Assembly: GCA_965229685.1 (NCBI GenBank)
Contig: OZ245920.1
Location: 2,108,001 to 2,172,000, forward strand
Source: Pacificispira sp033344895
GTDB lineage: Bacteria; Pseudomonadota; Alphaproteobacteria; UBA8366; Aestuariispiraceae
Reading direction: 5' to 3'
DNA: 64,000 bases
Part shown: positions 17,083 to 25,852 of the stretch, in pieces
Layout: every line of letters begins with the position of its first letter
Numbering within the stretch: the first letter of the stretch is position 1
Notes under the pieces: model-generated
Seen by the model: the letters and a program-made list of their open reading frames with translations, nothing else
What the model was told of the DNA's origin: nothing
The model's database searches: none
Made by a program: the position numbers and the translations under genes

Positions 17083-18246
17083 TCAGCTGGTCAGCAGCAA
17101 TCTGCGCGGATCGATCGCATCCCGGCCGCGGCGGATCTGGAAATGAACCTGCGGGGTTTCCACCGTACCACTGGACCCGACCCGGGCAATGGCCTGCCCG
17201 CGCTGAATGACCTGTCCACGGCTGACCAGCAGCGTATCGGCGTGGGCATAGGCGGTCACATACCCGTCGGAATGCTTGATCAATACGATGTTGCCAAAGC
17301 CCTGCAGTCCATCCCCCGCATAGGCGACAACCCCCGTTTCGGCGGCACGAATGGGACTGCCCCGGGGCGCGGCGATGTTGATGCCATCATTATGCAGCCC
17401 ACGGCCCTTGGGCCCGTAGCCGGAAACGACATTGCCACGGACCGGCCACAGGAACCCGTCGCCGGTCATGGGGGGCGGCCGCGGTATCGGGCCAACAAGA
17501 CGCGGCGGCTCATAGGGCTTCGCCGGCGGATAGATCACGTCACGCGGCCCGAACGTTGCTTCCGGCGGCCTGGCATCGGGCGGAGGATTCGGCTTCGGGG
17601 TCACTTCCTGTTCAGGATTTGGGCGTTCTACGGGCGTGGAAGACGATGTGGCTGCCGGCGGCTCAGCCTCCGACCGTGGCATGACGATCGAGGGTTCGGA
17701 TCCACCTGCCGTACCCGGGATCGGGTCGGGACGGACCGGCGGTGTTGCAGGATCGGTCGACACGTAGGTCGCGCGGGGCACCGTCGAGGACGGAATGCTG
17801 AGCCGCTGACCGACCGTTATCGTATAGGGTCGCGAAATCTGATTGACCCGAACCAGCTCGTTCATCGCCACGCCATACTGTCGGGAGATGCCGTAGACGG
17901 TTTCCCCCGCCCGCACGGTGTGGGCGCGCGCGGCCGGAATGCGAAGCTTCTGCCCAACAAAAAGCTCGTAGGGTGGCGCCAGTGAGTTTTCGACGATCAG
18001 GGCCCGAAGTGGAACACCGTAGCCGCGTGAAATGGCATAAAGCGTTTCGCCCCGCCGCACGGTATGCAACTCCCCCTGGGTCGGTGCGACCGGGCCGCTG
18101 CTGGAGCCACCGATCGTACGCGCACTGCCCTGGCCGCCGCTTTTCACGCTGGAACTGTCGAAGACGCGGACCTGTGGTCCCGATCCGCCACCCGCGCAGG
18201 CACTCAGCAGCGCCAATGCCAGTACGAAAATCGTGAGCCTAGTCAC
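17083..18246 (-). CDS. nlpD: LysM/M23 peptidoglycan hydrolase regulator, NlpD-like lipoprotein
   Basis: A 387-residue envelope lipoprotein. The signal peptide ends in the lipobox LLSAC, so Cys17 is probably lipidated. Two LysM repeats follow (about residues 60-105 and 108-155; each begins HTVR.GET.Y.IS), then a Pro-rich linker, then an M23 (LytM) domain at about 270-385. The M23 metal site looks degenerate: the H-x3-D position reads HNDGIN and the H-x-H position reads QVH. It is therefore probably a non-catalytic activator of cell-wall amidases during division, as known for NlpD and EnvC. It ends six bases from the convergent RpiR gene and lies in the conserved surE-pcm-nlpD order; its first bases overlap the end of pcm. 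Confidence 0.9.
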   Translation of the reverse strand: MTRLTIFVLALALLSACAGGGSGPQVRVFDSSSVKSGGQGSARTIGGSSSGPVAPTQGELHTVRRGETLYAISRGYGVPLRALIVENSLAPPYELFVGQKLRIPAARAHTVRAGETVYGISRQYGVAMNELVRVNQISRPYTITVGQRLSIPSSTVPRATYVSTDPATPPVRPDPIPGTAGGSEPSIVMPRSEAEPPAATSSSTPVERPNPEQEVTPKPNPPPDARPPEATFGPRDVIYPPAKPYEPPRLVGPIPRPPPMTGDGFLWPVRGNVVSGYGPKGRGLHNDGINIAAPRGSPIRAAETGVVAYAGDGLQGFGNIVLIKHSDGYVTAYAHADTLLVSRGQVIQRGQAIARVGSSGTVETPQVHFQIRRGRDAIDPRRLLLTS

Positions 18247-18898
18247 GATCGGCCTCCACCCCCGGCAATAGCGGAACGAAACGCACGCCGCCCATTTCCT
18301 CCAGGTCCAGTCCGTCTTCCGTCTTCGTGCCGCATAACAGGGTCTGCGTCATCTCCTGATCGCCGACCGGCACGACAATGCGTCCGCCGATCGCCAGTTG
18401 GTCGACCAGAACCGGCGGGATGTCCATGGCGGCGGCGGTCACGATGATTCGGTCGAACGGTGCCTGTTCCGCCCAACCGGCCGCGCCGTCTCCATACTTG
18501 GTGACGATATTGTGCAAATCGAGATGCCGGAACAGCAATTCGGCCTCGCGCAGCAGCGGTTTGTGACGTTCGACCGTGTAGACGCGGCGACAGAGCCGGC
18601 TGAGGATCGCTGCCTGATACCCGGACCCCGTGCCGACCTCCAGCACCTTGCAGCGCCGATTAAGGCTCAGCGCCTCCGTCATCATGGCAACGATCAGGGG
18701 CTGACTGATGGTCTGGCCGCGGCCGATCGGCAATGCGGAATCGTCATAGGCATGGCGGCGGAAGGTCTCGGGTATGAATAGCTCACGGGGGGTCTGTTCC
18801 AGTGCGGACAGCACCGCCTGGTCCATGACTCCGTTCCGACGCAGGGTCAGAATCAGCCGAGCCCGCTCGGACTGTAGATCCATCGCGATCACGGTCAC
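18239..18898 (-). CDS. pcm: Protein-L-isoaspartate O-methyltransferase
   Basis: A SAM-dependent methyltransferase of 219 residues that initiates repair of isoaspartyl residues in damaged proteins. The SAM-binding motif I is VLEVGTGSGYQAAILSRLC (near 85-103), preceded by the family block IGRGQTISQPLIVAMMTEAL. The frame opens with GTG at 18898; an ATG at 18883 would remove five residues and fits the family equally well, and neither has a clear ribosome-binding site. It overlaps nlpD by eight bases and follows surE by about 32 bases, the usual stationary-phase survival gene order. Confidence 0.93.
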   Translation of the reverse strand: MTVIAMDLQSERARLILTLRRNGVMDQAVLSALEQTPRELFIPETFRRHAYDDSALPIGRGQTISQPLIVAMMTEALSLNRRCKVLEVGTGSGYQAAILSRLCRRVYTVERHKPLLREAELLFRHLDLHNIVTKYGDGAAGWAEQAPFDRIIVTAAAMDIPPVLVDQLAIGGRIVVPVGDQEMTQTLLCGTKTEDGLDLEEMGGVRFVPLLPGVEADRD

Positions 18899-18930
18899 GC
18901 CCCGTGTTTGGGTCCTACAACGCCCCCGGT

Positions 18931-19719
18931 TTAGTGCGCTTCGGCTGCCCGGCGCAAGAGGGCGTGGTCGGTTCTGTCGAGCGTCAGAGGGGTCACGCCG
19001 ATCCGGCCGGCGGTGATCGCCCCCAGATCCGTACCATCCAGGTCGCCGGGCGCCCCGCCCTCATGATGCAGGATATAGCGGTTTTCACGACCAGGAACGG
19101 AACGATAGACCATCGTGTCCCCCGACGTCCCCTGCCGCACGAAGACCGGTTCCGGATCGGCGATCGAAACCGGGAAATTTACGCCGAAAGCCCCGCCCTG
19201 GCGAACGCCATGCCGACACAGTTTCTCCAGGACTCCCGGAAGATGAGCCGCGACGTTCCGCCACGTATCGTCCGTCACCGGCTGGCCCGGCGGATGATCG
19301 GCGCTGAGCGCGATCGCCGGGACGCCGTTCAACGCCGCCGTGATCGCCACGCCGACCGTCCCGGAATAGACGAGGTCGCCACCGATATTGAGGCCGTGGT
19401 TGATCCCGGACAAGACAAGGTCCGGCGGCGATTCCGCCATGGTGATGCGCAAGGCCGCCAGCAGGCTGTCCGCCGGCCGTCCGGTGACGGCGAAACGCCG
19501 ATTGCCCCGGGGTTGGATTTCGATCTCACGGCGCAGAGAGACCATGGCCGAGGCGCCGCTGTGACCTTCCGCCGGGGCACTGACCCAAAGCTCGCCGACA
19601 AGCGGCCGAACGGCTTCCTCCAGCACCTGAAGGCCCCGTGCCTCGATCCCGTCATCGTTGCTGATCAGGACTCGTGCCGTGGCGAGATCGAGGGGTTTCG
19701 GTTCCGAGCTTCCGGACAT
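18931..19719 (-). CDS. surE: 5'/3'-nucleotidase SurE
   Basis: Metal-dependent phosphatase of 262 residues that removes phosphate from nucleoside 5'- and 3'-monophosphates. The N-terminal LISNDDGIEARGLQVL supplies the Asp-Asp metal site, and SGINHGLNIGGDLVYSGTVG (near 98-117) is the SurE signature with the second set of ligands. The ATG overlaps the serS stop as ATGA, so serS and surE are translationally coupled; pcm and nlpD follow. Confidence 0.96.
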   Translation of the reverse strand: MSGSSEPKPLDLATARVLISNDDGIEARGLQVLEEAVRPLVGELWVSAPAEGHSGASAMVSLRREIEIQPRGNRRFAVTGRPADSLLAALRITMAESPPDLVLSGINHGLNIGGDLVYSGTVGVAITAALNGVPAIALSADHPPGQPVTDDTWRNVAAHLPGVLEKLCRHGVRQGGAFGVNFPVSIADPEPVFVRQGTSGDTMVYRSVPGRENRYILHHEGGAPGDLDGTDLGAITAGRIGVTPLTLDRTDHALLRRAAEAH

Positions 19720-20996
19720 CAGGAAGCGGCTTCGATCCGTTCCAGACCGCCCATATAGCCACGCAGGGCTTCCGGTACCGTCACGGAACCGTCCGCATTC
19801 TGATAGTTTTCCAGAACCGCGATCAGGGTGCGGCCAACCGCCAGGCCAGAGCCGTTCAGCGTATGGACAAAGCGCGTTCCCTTCTCTCCGGCCGTGCGGA
19901 ACCGTGCCTTCATGCGGCGGGCCTGAAACTCTCCGCAGTTCGAACAGCTCGAGATTTCACGATAGCGACCCTGGCCCGGCAACCAGACCTCGATGTCGTA
20001 AGTCTTGCGCGCACCGAAGCCCATGTCGCCGGTGCACAGGACAACCGTTCGGAATGGCAGGTCGAGTGCCTTCAGAATGCCTTCCGCACAGCCGGTCATG
20101 CGCTCCAGCTCCGCCTCGGACTCGTCCGGATGCGTCACCGACACCATCTCCACCTTCGTGAACTGGTGCTGGCGGATCATGCCCCGGGTGTCCTTGCCGG
20201 CGGCCCCGGCCTCGGACCGGAAACAGGGCGTCCAGGCCGTCAGCCGCATCGGCAGCTTTGCCTCGTCCCAGATCGTCTCGGCGGCCGTATTGGTCAGCGG
20301 CACCTCAGCGGTCGGAATCAGCCAGAACCCTTCTTCGGTCCGGAACAGATCTTCCGAAAACTTCGGCAACTGTCCGGTTCCGAACATCGCATTGTCACGC
20401 ACCAGGAAGGGCGGGATGGTCTCGGTATAGCCGTTCTGGGTCGTGTGGGTGTCCAGCATGAAGCTGGCCAAGGCCCGCTCAAGCCGGGCCAACGCCCCCT
20501 TCAGGATCACGAAACGGGCACCGGACATGGTCGCGGCGGTTTCGAAATCCATCAGGCCGAGCCCCTCGCCGATGTCGAAATGCTCGCGCGCCTCGAAGTC
20601 GAAGCTTCGCGGCTCGCCGACACGACGAACCTCGACATTGTCGTCTTCATCCGCACCGACGGGAACATCCGCCAAGGGAATGTTCGGTAGGCTGGCCAGC
20701 AGACCATCCAGCTTTTCGGCCAGATCGCGCTCTTCCTGTTCTGCCTTGGCAAGGCCGTCCTTCAGGGCCTGAACCTCGGCAATCAGATCGTCGGCATCTT
20801 CGCCCTTCGCCTTTCGCTGACCGACTTCCTTCGAGGCCGCGTTGCGACGGCTCTGGATTTCCTGCATGCGCGTCTGGGCTGCACGTCGCGCCTCATCCAA
20901 TGCCAGGATTTCGGAGGAGGACGGCGCAGCTCCACGGCTCTGCAGAGCCGCGTCAAAGGTTTCCGGATTCTCGCGGATATACCTCAGATCGTGCAT
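19719..20996 (-). CDS. serS: Seryl-tRNA synthetase
   Basis: Class II aminoacyl-tRNA synthetase of 425 residues that charges tRNA-Ser (and tRNA-Sec where present). The N-terminal arm (residues ~30-105) is a long antiparallel coiled coil that grips the tRNA variable arm. Class II motif 2 reads PCFRSEAGAAGKDTRGMIRQ and motif 3 reads NGSGLAVGRTLIAVLEN. The length is normal. It is upstream of and coupled to surE; about 157 bases separate it from tatC, so it probably has its own promoter. Confidence 0.97.
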   Translation of the reverse strand: MHDLRYIRENPETFDAALQSRGAAPSSSEILALDEARRAAQTRMQEIQSRRNAASKEVGQRKAKGEDADDLIAEVQALKDGLAKAEQEERDLAEKLDGLLASLPNIPLADVPVGADEDDNVEVRRVGEPRSFDFEAREHFDIGEGLGLMDFETAATMSGARFVILKGALARLERALASFMLDTHTTQNGYTETIPPFLVRDNAMFGTGQLPKFSEDLFRTEEGFWLIPTAEVPLTNTAAETIWDEAKLPMRLTAWTPCFRSEAGAAGKDTRGMIRQHQFTKVEMVSVTHPDESEAELERMTGCAEGILKALDLPFRTVVLCTGDMGFGARKTYDIEVWLPGQGRYREISSCSNCGEFQARRMKARFRTAGEKGTRFVHTLNGSGLAVGRTLIAVLENYQNADGSVTVPEALRGYMGGLERIEAAS

Positions 20997-21153
20997 GTCA
21001 CACCTCTCATGGCATTGGTTGATAGGAAATGTCCGGGAAGTCGGACGCGCGGGTTATAGGACGCACCGCAACATCCCGTCCAGCACCTAACGGTCCGGAC
21101 GCCGAATTTGCCGCGTCTTATGTCGCTTTTCGGTGTCCTGCGAGGGGACCTCG

Positions 21154-21993
21154 TCAGGACTTCTCTTCCTTGGTGTCGTCGTCGTCCTCATCCTCGTCAT
21201 CGAGGCCGAGCAGACGGTCGCGCTCCCGACGCTGCTTCTCAATGAAGACAGCACACCAGATCGAGATTTCGTAGAGAAGGATGATCGGCACCGCGAGTCC
21301 GATCTGACTCAGCGGGTCCGGCGGGGTCAGGATCGCCGCCGCAACAAAGGCAATCAGGATCGCATAGCGCCGTTTTTCCCGCAGTCCCTGCGCCGAGGTC
21401 ATTCCGACCCGCACCAGGAGGGTCAGCAGCACCGGCAGTTCAAAACAGAGACCGAACGCAAAGATCAGGGTCATCACGAAGGACAGATATTCGCTGACCT
21501 TCGCTTCCATTTCGACCCGGACACCATCCGCCGCCCCCTGTTCAAACCCGAGGAAGAAGCTGAGCGCGACCGGCATCACCAGGTAATAGACAAACGCAGC
21601 GCCGATCGTGAAAAGGAAGGGCGTCGCCACCAGGAACGGCAGGAACGCTCCTTTTTCGTGACGATACAGGCCAGGCGCCACAAACATCCAGATATGCCAG
21701 GCGATGAACGGAAAGGTGAAGCAGAAGGAGGTAAAAAACGCGACCTTGATCTGCGTAAAGAACCATTCATGCGGCGCCGTGAAGATCATGCGCCGTCCGG
21801 CAAGGTCTTCACCCCATGCGCTGACCAGCGGGTCCGCCAGGAAGGTATAGACCGGCTCAGCGAAGGCGAAGGCGATGAAAAATCCGACGATCAGGGCGCC
21901 TACCGAATACAGCAGCCGGGACCGGAGTTCCTTCAGATGTTCGAGCAACGGCGCCTTCGAGGCTTCCAGTTCGCTCTCATCCACCTCGCTCAT
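21154..21993 (-). CDS. tatC: Twin-arginine translocase subunit TatC
   Basis: A 279-residue inner-membrane protein with six hydrophobic segments. It is the receptor for twin-arginine signal peptides in the Tat export pathway. The N-terminal block PLLEHLKELRSRLLYSVGAL is the TatC signature, and FTFPFIAWHIWMFVAPGLY is also conserved. The C-terminal tail is very acidic (DDEDEDDDD). It lies after tatB with an 11-base gap. At least two Tat substrates appear in this window (the binding protein at 12.1 kb and the VWA protein at 48.3 kb). Confidence 0.97.
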   Translation of the reverse strand: MSEVDESELEASKAPLLEHLKELRSRLLYSVGALIVGFFIAFAFAEPVYTFLADPLVSAWGEDLAGRRMIFTAPHEWFFTQIKVAFFTSFCFTFPFIAWHIWMFVAPGLYRHEKGAFLPFLVATPFLFTIGAAFVYYLVMPVALSFFLGFEQGAADGVRVEMEAKVSEYLSFVMTLIFAFGLCFELPVLLTLLVRVGMTSAQGLREKRRYAILIAFVAAAILTPPDPLSQIGLAVPIILLYEISIWCAVFIEKQRRERDRLLGLDDEDEDDDDTKEEKS

Positions 21994-22004
21994 ACTCGAA
22001 TTCC

Positions 22005-22616
22005 TTAACTAGAGGCAGACGACGCCGGCTTGGCGGCCGACTTTACAGCGGTCGACTTCTTGGCGGCGGCCTTTTTGGAAGCTGCTTTCTTCGCCCCGGC
22101 TTTCCTGGCCGCCGACTTTTTCGGAGCCGCCTTCTTGGCCGCAGCGGGCTTGGCAGAGGGGGATTTCGCTTCCGGCTTCTTTGCATCGGTCGCGGCGGTC
22201 TTTGCCGGAGCCGCTTCCGTTGCCTTTTCGTCCGAGGTCTTCACATCCGGTTTCGGTGTGGTCGTGCTGGGCGAAGGGGCCGGGTCGCTGCGACCCGCCT
22301 TGTTGACCTCACCGCGTGCGGCGTTCACTTCCGTTTTCATGTCCCGGACGGATTTCTCAACCTCACCGGTCGGGTCGATTTCCTTCACCCAGCTGGAAGA
22401 GCCGTTTTTGACGCCCTCGACCTGCTTCTTTATGTCCTGGAGGTCGGCCTCTTTGGCCATCTCGTCCATCGCGCTGTGAAACTCACCCGCGAGGGATCGT
22501 GCCTTGCGCATGAAGCCGGTAATCGTCCGGAAAACGCGCGGAAGTTCCTTCGGACCGACCACAAGGACGGTCACGACAGCCACGACGAGGAATTCCTGCC
22601 AGCCGAAGTCGAGCAT
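22005..22616 (-). CDS. tatB: Sec-independent translocase subunit TatB with long Ala/Lys-rich tail
   Basis: A 203-residue TatB. The N-terminal helix is MLDFGWQEFLVVAVVTVLVV, followed by the GPKELPRVFRTITG hinge and an amphipathic helix to about residue 60. From about residue 100 the protein becomes low-complexity: a Pro/Thr/Lys segment and then about 60 residues made almost wholly of Ala, Lys, Ser and Pro, resembling histone H1-like tails. Alphaproteobacterial TatB tails vary, but this one is unusually basic. Between tatA and tatB lies a gap of 86 bases. Confidence 0.95.
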   Translation of the reverse strand: MLDFGWQEFLVVAVVTVLVVGPKELPRVFRTITGFMRKARSLAGEFHSAMDEMAKEADLQDIKKQVEGVKNGSSSWVKEIDPTGEVEKSVRDMKTEVNAARGEVNKAGRSDPAPSPSTTTPKPDVKTSDEKATEAAPAKTAATDAKKPEAKSPSAKPAAAKKAAPKKSAARKAGAKKAASKKAAAKKSTAVKSAAKPASSASS

Positions 22617-22702
22617 GGCCCACCGTTCAAACCGGGTTACAGGGAACGGACCGCGCTTCCCGCCGCGTTCAGCGGCGGAATTCGGCCCGTGTACCGATCA
22701 GG

Positions 22703-22945
22703 TCAGCCGTTGGCGGCCTTGTCCTTCGACTTCTCGGAAGCACCGGCTTCCGTGTCCGTCGCGATCCGTTTGGTCTCGGCGTCGGTTTCGGCGGAATTCG
22801 AAGCTTCTTCCTTCATATTCTTCTTAAAGGATTTCAGGCCTTTGCCGAAGTCGCCCATGAGCGCGGAGATCTTGCCGCGACCACCGAACAGGACAAGCAC
22901 GACCGCCAGAACAATCAGCCAATGCCAGATGGAAAAACTGCCCAT
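22703..22945 (-). CDS. tatA: Sec-independent translocase subunit TatA
   Basis: An 80-residue TatA, the pore-forming subunit. It has the expected short transmembrane helix (IWHWLIVLAVVLVLFGG), then the FGGRGKISALMGDFGKGLK hinge and amphipathic region, and a charged tail. In many species the hinge reads FGxxKLP; here it reads GRGKIS, which is common in alphaproteobacteria. It is the first gene of tatABC. Confidence 0.96.
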   Translation of the reverse strand: MGSFSIWHWLIVLAVVLVLFGGRGKISALMGDFGKGLKSFKKNMKEEASNSAETDAETKRIATDTEAGASEKSKDKAANG

Positions 22946-23018
22946 AATTTACCCCTCGTTAAGCCCGTTTGGTCCCGACCCCGCTATTCCGGATGGCCGG
23001 CCAACTATCGTTCCCTCG

Positions 23019-24095
23019 CTATGTAGCGCCTTCCACCGGAAAAACAAAGACCTGACTGCGATCGACCGTGACGGATAGAAGGTCGCCTTCCCGGGGAAGA
23101 TAGCAGCCGGGCATTCTCGAGTGCAGATGCTGTTCCTTCCCGGTCGTCTGGCAGGTGCACAGATGGATCAGGCTGGACCGGCCGAGCATGCGCGACGCAA
23201 GGACCTTCACCTGTACCCGGTCCTCCGCATGCGGGGCACCGAGACTCAAGGCCTCCGGACGAATGACAATCTGTGCCTCCCGCCCCTCATCCACGTCCCG
23301 GGTCTCGAAGCGACCGAGCGGCGTGTCGATGCCCCCGTTCCGAACCGTGCCCTTCATCTTGTTCACATCGCCGAAGAACTCGGCCACAAACCCGTTCGCC
23401 GGTCTCAGATACAGCGTATCCGGGGCGCCTTCCTGCTCAACCCGGCCGTCTCGCATCACAATGATCCGGTCGGCCATGTGCATGGCCTCCTCGGCATCGT
23501 GGGTCACCATCAGGACCGCGGATCCAGACTGTTTCAGAATATGCAGCGTCCGGTCGCGAACCGATTCCCTGAGCCGGGCATCCAGGCCGGAAAATGGCTC
23601 ATCCATCAGAATGATACGCGGCTCGGGCGCCAGGGCACGGGCGAGCGCCACGCGCTGCTGCTGTCCACCGGACAATTCGTGCGGATAGGAGTCTGCATAG
23701 CTGCCCAAACCAACCTGGTCGAGAACGGCCGCGACGCGGCTGCGTGTATCCGCCCCTTTTGACAGGCCGAATGCAACATTGCCGGCGATGGTCATGTGCG
23801 GAAACAGGGCATAATCCTGAAATACCAGCCCCAGATTTCGCCGTTCCGGGGGGACGATGTGCCCGGGACGGGAAACGACCTTTCCATCGAGCGCCACCGA
23901 CCCGGACCGTATGGGCTCCAGACCGGCCGCAATGCGAAGTGCCGTGGTCTTGCCACAGCCGGACGGCCCCAGCAGACAGACAACCTCTCCGGCGCCGACT
24001 ACAAGGTTCAGGCCGCGCACGGCCGGCGTGTCACCATAGGCATGGTGAACGTCTTCCAGGCTCAATACAGGATGGTCGGGGCTCAACTGGCTCAT
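23019..24095 (-). CDS. ABC transporter ATP-binding protein, FbpC/PotA-like
   Basis: A 358-residue ATPase subunit of a binding-protein-dependent importer. Walker A is GPSGCGKTT (near 44-52), the ABC signature is LSGGQQQRVALARAL (near 142-156), Walker B is IILMDEPFSGLDA and the switch histidine is in MVTHDAEEA. A C-terminal TOBE domain follows from about residue 245. This layout fits ferric iron (FbpC), polyamine or thiosulfate-type importers. No permease or binding protein lies beside it, so the partner genes must be elsewhere. The tat operon is downstream and scpB upstream on the same strand. Confidence 0.9.
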   Translation of the reverse strand: MSQLSPDHPVLSLEDVHHAYGDTPAVRGLNLVVGAGEVVCLLGPSGCGKTTALRIAAGLEPIRSGSVALDGKVVSRPGHIVPPERRNLGLVFQDYALFPHMTIAGNVAFGLSKGADTRSRVAAVLDQVGLGSYADSYPHELSGGQQQRVALARALAPEPRIILMDEPFSGLDARLRESVRDRTLHILKQSGSAVLMVTHDAEEAMHMADRIIVMRDGRVEQEGAPDTLYLRPANGFVAEFFGDVNKMKGTVRNGGIDTPLGRFETRDVDEGREAQIVIRPEALSLGAPHAEDRVQVKVLASRMLGRSSLIHLCTCQTTGKEQHLHSRMPGCYLPREGDLLSVTVDRSQVFVFPVEGAT

Positions 24096-24172
24096 ATGGT
24101 CAATCTATTGAGCATGATTTTCATAATCAACAGACCATGCGGTGCGGCGAATGCGCCGGAACGCCGCGCGGA

Positions 24173-24847
24173 TCAATCATCCAGGGCGATATGTTCGTCC
24201 CCTTCGACCGCTTCGAATGCCTCGTCGTTCTCCAGGAAGGCCTCCCGCTCGTCCGCTTCCTCGCCGTCTTCGGCCTCGTCATCCGAATCTGTCGACTGCA
24301 TCGCGATCGCGCCCAGATTGGGCCGGCTGTCCAGAAGTCCGGCGGCCTTCAGCTCCTCAACGCCCGGCAGATCGGTCAGGTCTTCCAGACCGAAATCGGC
24401 CAGGAACCGTTCCGTCGTGCCCCAGGTAACCGGCTTCCCAGGCGCCCGACGCCGGCCACGCGGCCGGATCCACATCGCTTCCATGAGAGCGTCCATCGAC
24501 CCTTTCGACAGCGCAACACCGCGGATTTCCTCGATCTCGGCACGGGTTACCGGCTGATGATAGGCAATGATCGCCAGCGTTTCGATGGCAGCACGGGACA
24601 GTTTCCGTGGGACTTCGCGTTCCAGAACCATATACCCCGCCAGATCGGTCGCCGTACGGAAACACCAGCCCTTGCCGACCTTGACCAGATTGACCCCACG
24701 GGAGGCATACATGCCTTCCAATTCCTCCATCAGGCCGGCCAGTTCAACGCCTTCCGGCAGTCGCTCCAGGAGGGTCGGCTCCGCCACCGGTTCCGCCGCG
24801 GCAAACAGCATCGCCTCTAGAAGTCGGATTTGCTGAAATCTATCCAT
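24173..24847 (-). CDS. scpB: Segregation and condensation protein B
   Basis: A 224-residue kleisin-associated winged-helix protein of the SMC-ScpAB condensin complex, which organises and separates chromosomes. The conserved core includes LLEAMLFAAAEPV near the N-terminus, ALETLAIIAYHQPVTRAEIE near residues 107-126 (the sequence reads AIETLAIIAYHQPVTRAEIE) and RAPGKPVTWGTTERFL near 151-166. The C-terminus is long and acidic. It follows scpA by 27 bases. Confidence 0.95.
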   Translation of the reverse strand: MDRFQQIRLLEAMLFAAAEPVAEPTLLERLPEGVELAGLMEELEGMYASRGVNLVKVGKGWCFRTATDLAGYMVLEREVPRKLSRAAIETLAIIAYHQPVTRAEIEEIRGVALSKGSMDALMEAMWIRPRGRRRAPGKPVTWGTTERFLADFGLEDLTDLPGVEELKAAGLLDSRPNLGAIAMQSTDSDDEAEDGEEADEREAFLENDEAFEAVEGDEHIALDD

Positions 24848-24874
24848 CGCGATTAATCTCGTGATTCCAATTTC

Positions 24875-25780
24875 TTATACATCTTCATTCTTGTCTTCGA
24901 AGAGGTCCAGATCGTCGGGGTCCAGCGGGTCCTCATCGGCAGCCAGGGCGTTGGGATCGTGTCGCCGCAGATCGGCCCCCGGCTTCGCCCGCATGTAGAT
25001 CGTTCCGAACACATCGGTCTGACGGATCTCGACAAGCCCTTCCTTGCTCAACTCCAGGCTGGCCGCAAAGGTCGATGCCATCGCCGACCGGCGCAGAAGC
25101 GGATCATCGCTTTCATAAGGAACGAAGCGTTCCAGCGTCTGCCAGTCGGGAATATCGCCCAGAATGGCCCGCAGGCGGCGGGCCGCCTGCTCCATGGAGA
25201 CCAGTCGGGTCGGCATGATTCGCAACTGTCCGCCGACATCCTGCTTGCGCCGCAATTCGCCATAGACCCGCATCAGGTCCAGCAGATTGGCCTCATAGAC
25301 AGCACGATTGGCGACGCGCAGTCGCTCCGGCATGCCCCGCGCGAAGAATTCCTGACCCAGGCGCGGACGACCGAAAAGTTCCTTCGACGCCTTTTGCATC
25401 GCTTCCAGGCGCTGCAGTTGGAACGCCAGCCGCGCGGCCATTTCCGCGGGGTTTTCCTCGTCGGATTCATCGGCGGGCGGCGGCAGAAGCAGCTTCGATT
25501 TCAGATAGGCGAGCCATGCCGCCATCACCAGATAGTCGGCTGCAAGTTCCAGGCGCAACTCCCTGGCACGATTGACGAATGCGAGATACTGCTCGGCGAG
25601 CGCCAAGATCGAGATTTTTGCGAGGTCGACTTTCTGATCCCGCGCAAGCGTCAGCAGGAGATCGATCGGCCCTTCAAAACCATCGAGCGCCAGGACGAGA
25701 TCGTCCAGCCCCTCGATCGGTCGCAGCGGGGCCGCGTCCTCCTGAAAGCCGCCATTTTCAGTCGATCCGGTATCGGACAC
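24875..25780 (-). CDS. scpA: Segregation and condensation protein A
   Basis: A 301-residue kleisin that bridges the SMC heads. The N-terminal block LDGFEGPIDLLLTLARDQKV (near 32-51) and the following KVDLAKISILALAEQYLAF are the ScpA signature; the C-terminal winged helix lies near 215-270. The start is a GTG at 25780, with AGGGGA about five bases upstream, and no closer ATG fits the family. Together with scpB it forms the usual scpA-scpB pair downstream of nagZ. Confidence 0.95.
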   Translation of the reverse strand: MSDTGSTENGGFQEDAAPLRPIEGLDDLVLALDGFEGPIDLLLTLARDQKVDLAKISILALAEQYLAFVNRARELRLELAADYLVMAAWLAYLKSKLLLPPPADESDEENPAEMAARLAFQLQRLEAMQKASKELFGRPRLGQEFFARGMPERLRVANRAVYEANLLDLMRVYGELRRKQDVGGQLRIMPTRLVSMEQAARRLRAILGDIPDWQTLERFVPYESDDPLLRRSAMASTFAASLELSKEGLVEIRQTDVFGTIYMRAKPGADLRRHDPNALAADEDPLDPDDLDLFEDKNEDV

Positions 25781-25852
25781 GTCGTCCCCTGCCTGTCGGC
25801 GCTACGCAATCGCAACGGTTTGCCGGATGGTCCCGGACTTGGCAAGGCACGG

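Noticed and set aside
22030..22160. Apparent tandem repeat in DNA
   Set aside because: The periodicity comes from Ala/Lys codons of the TatB tail; it is imperfect and lies within one coding frame.
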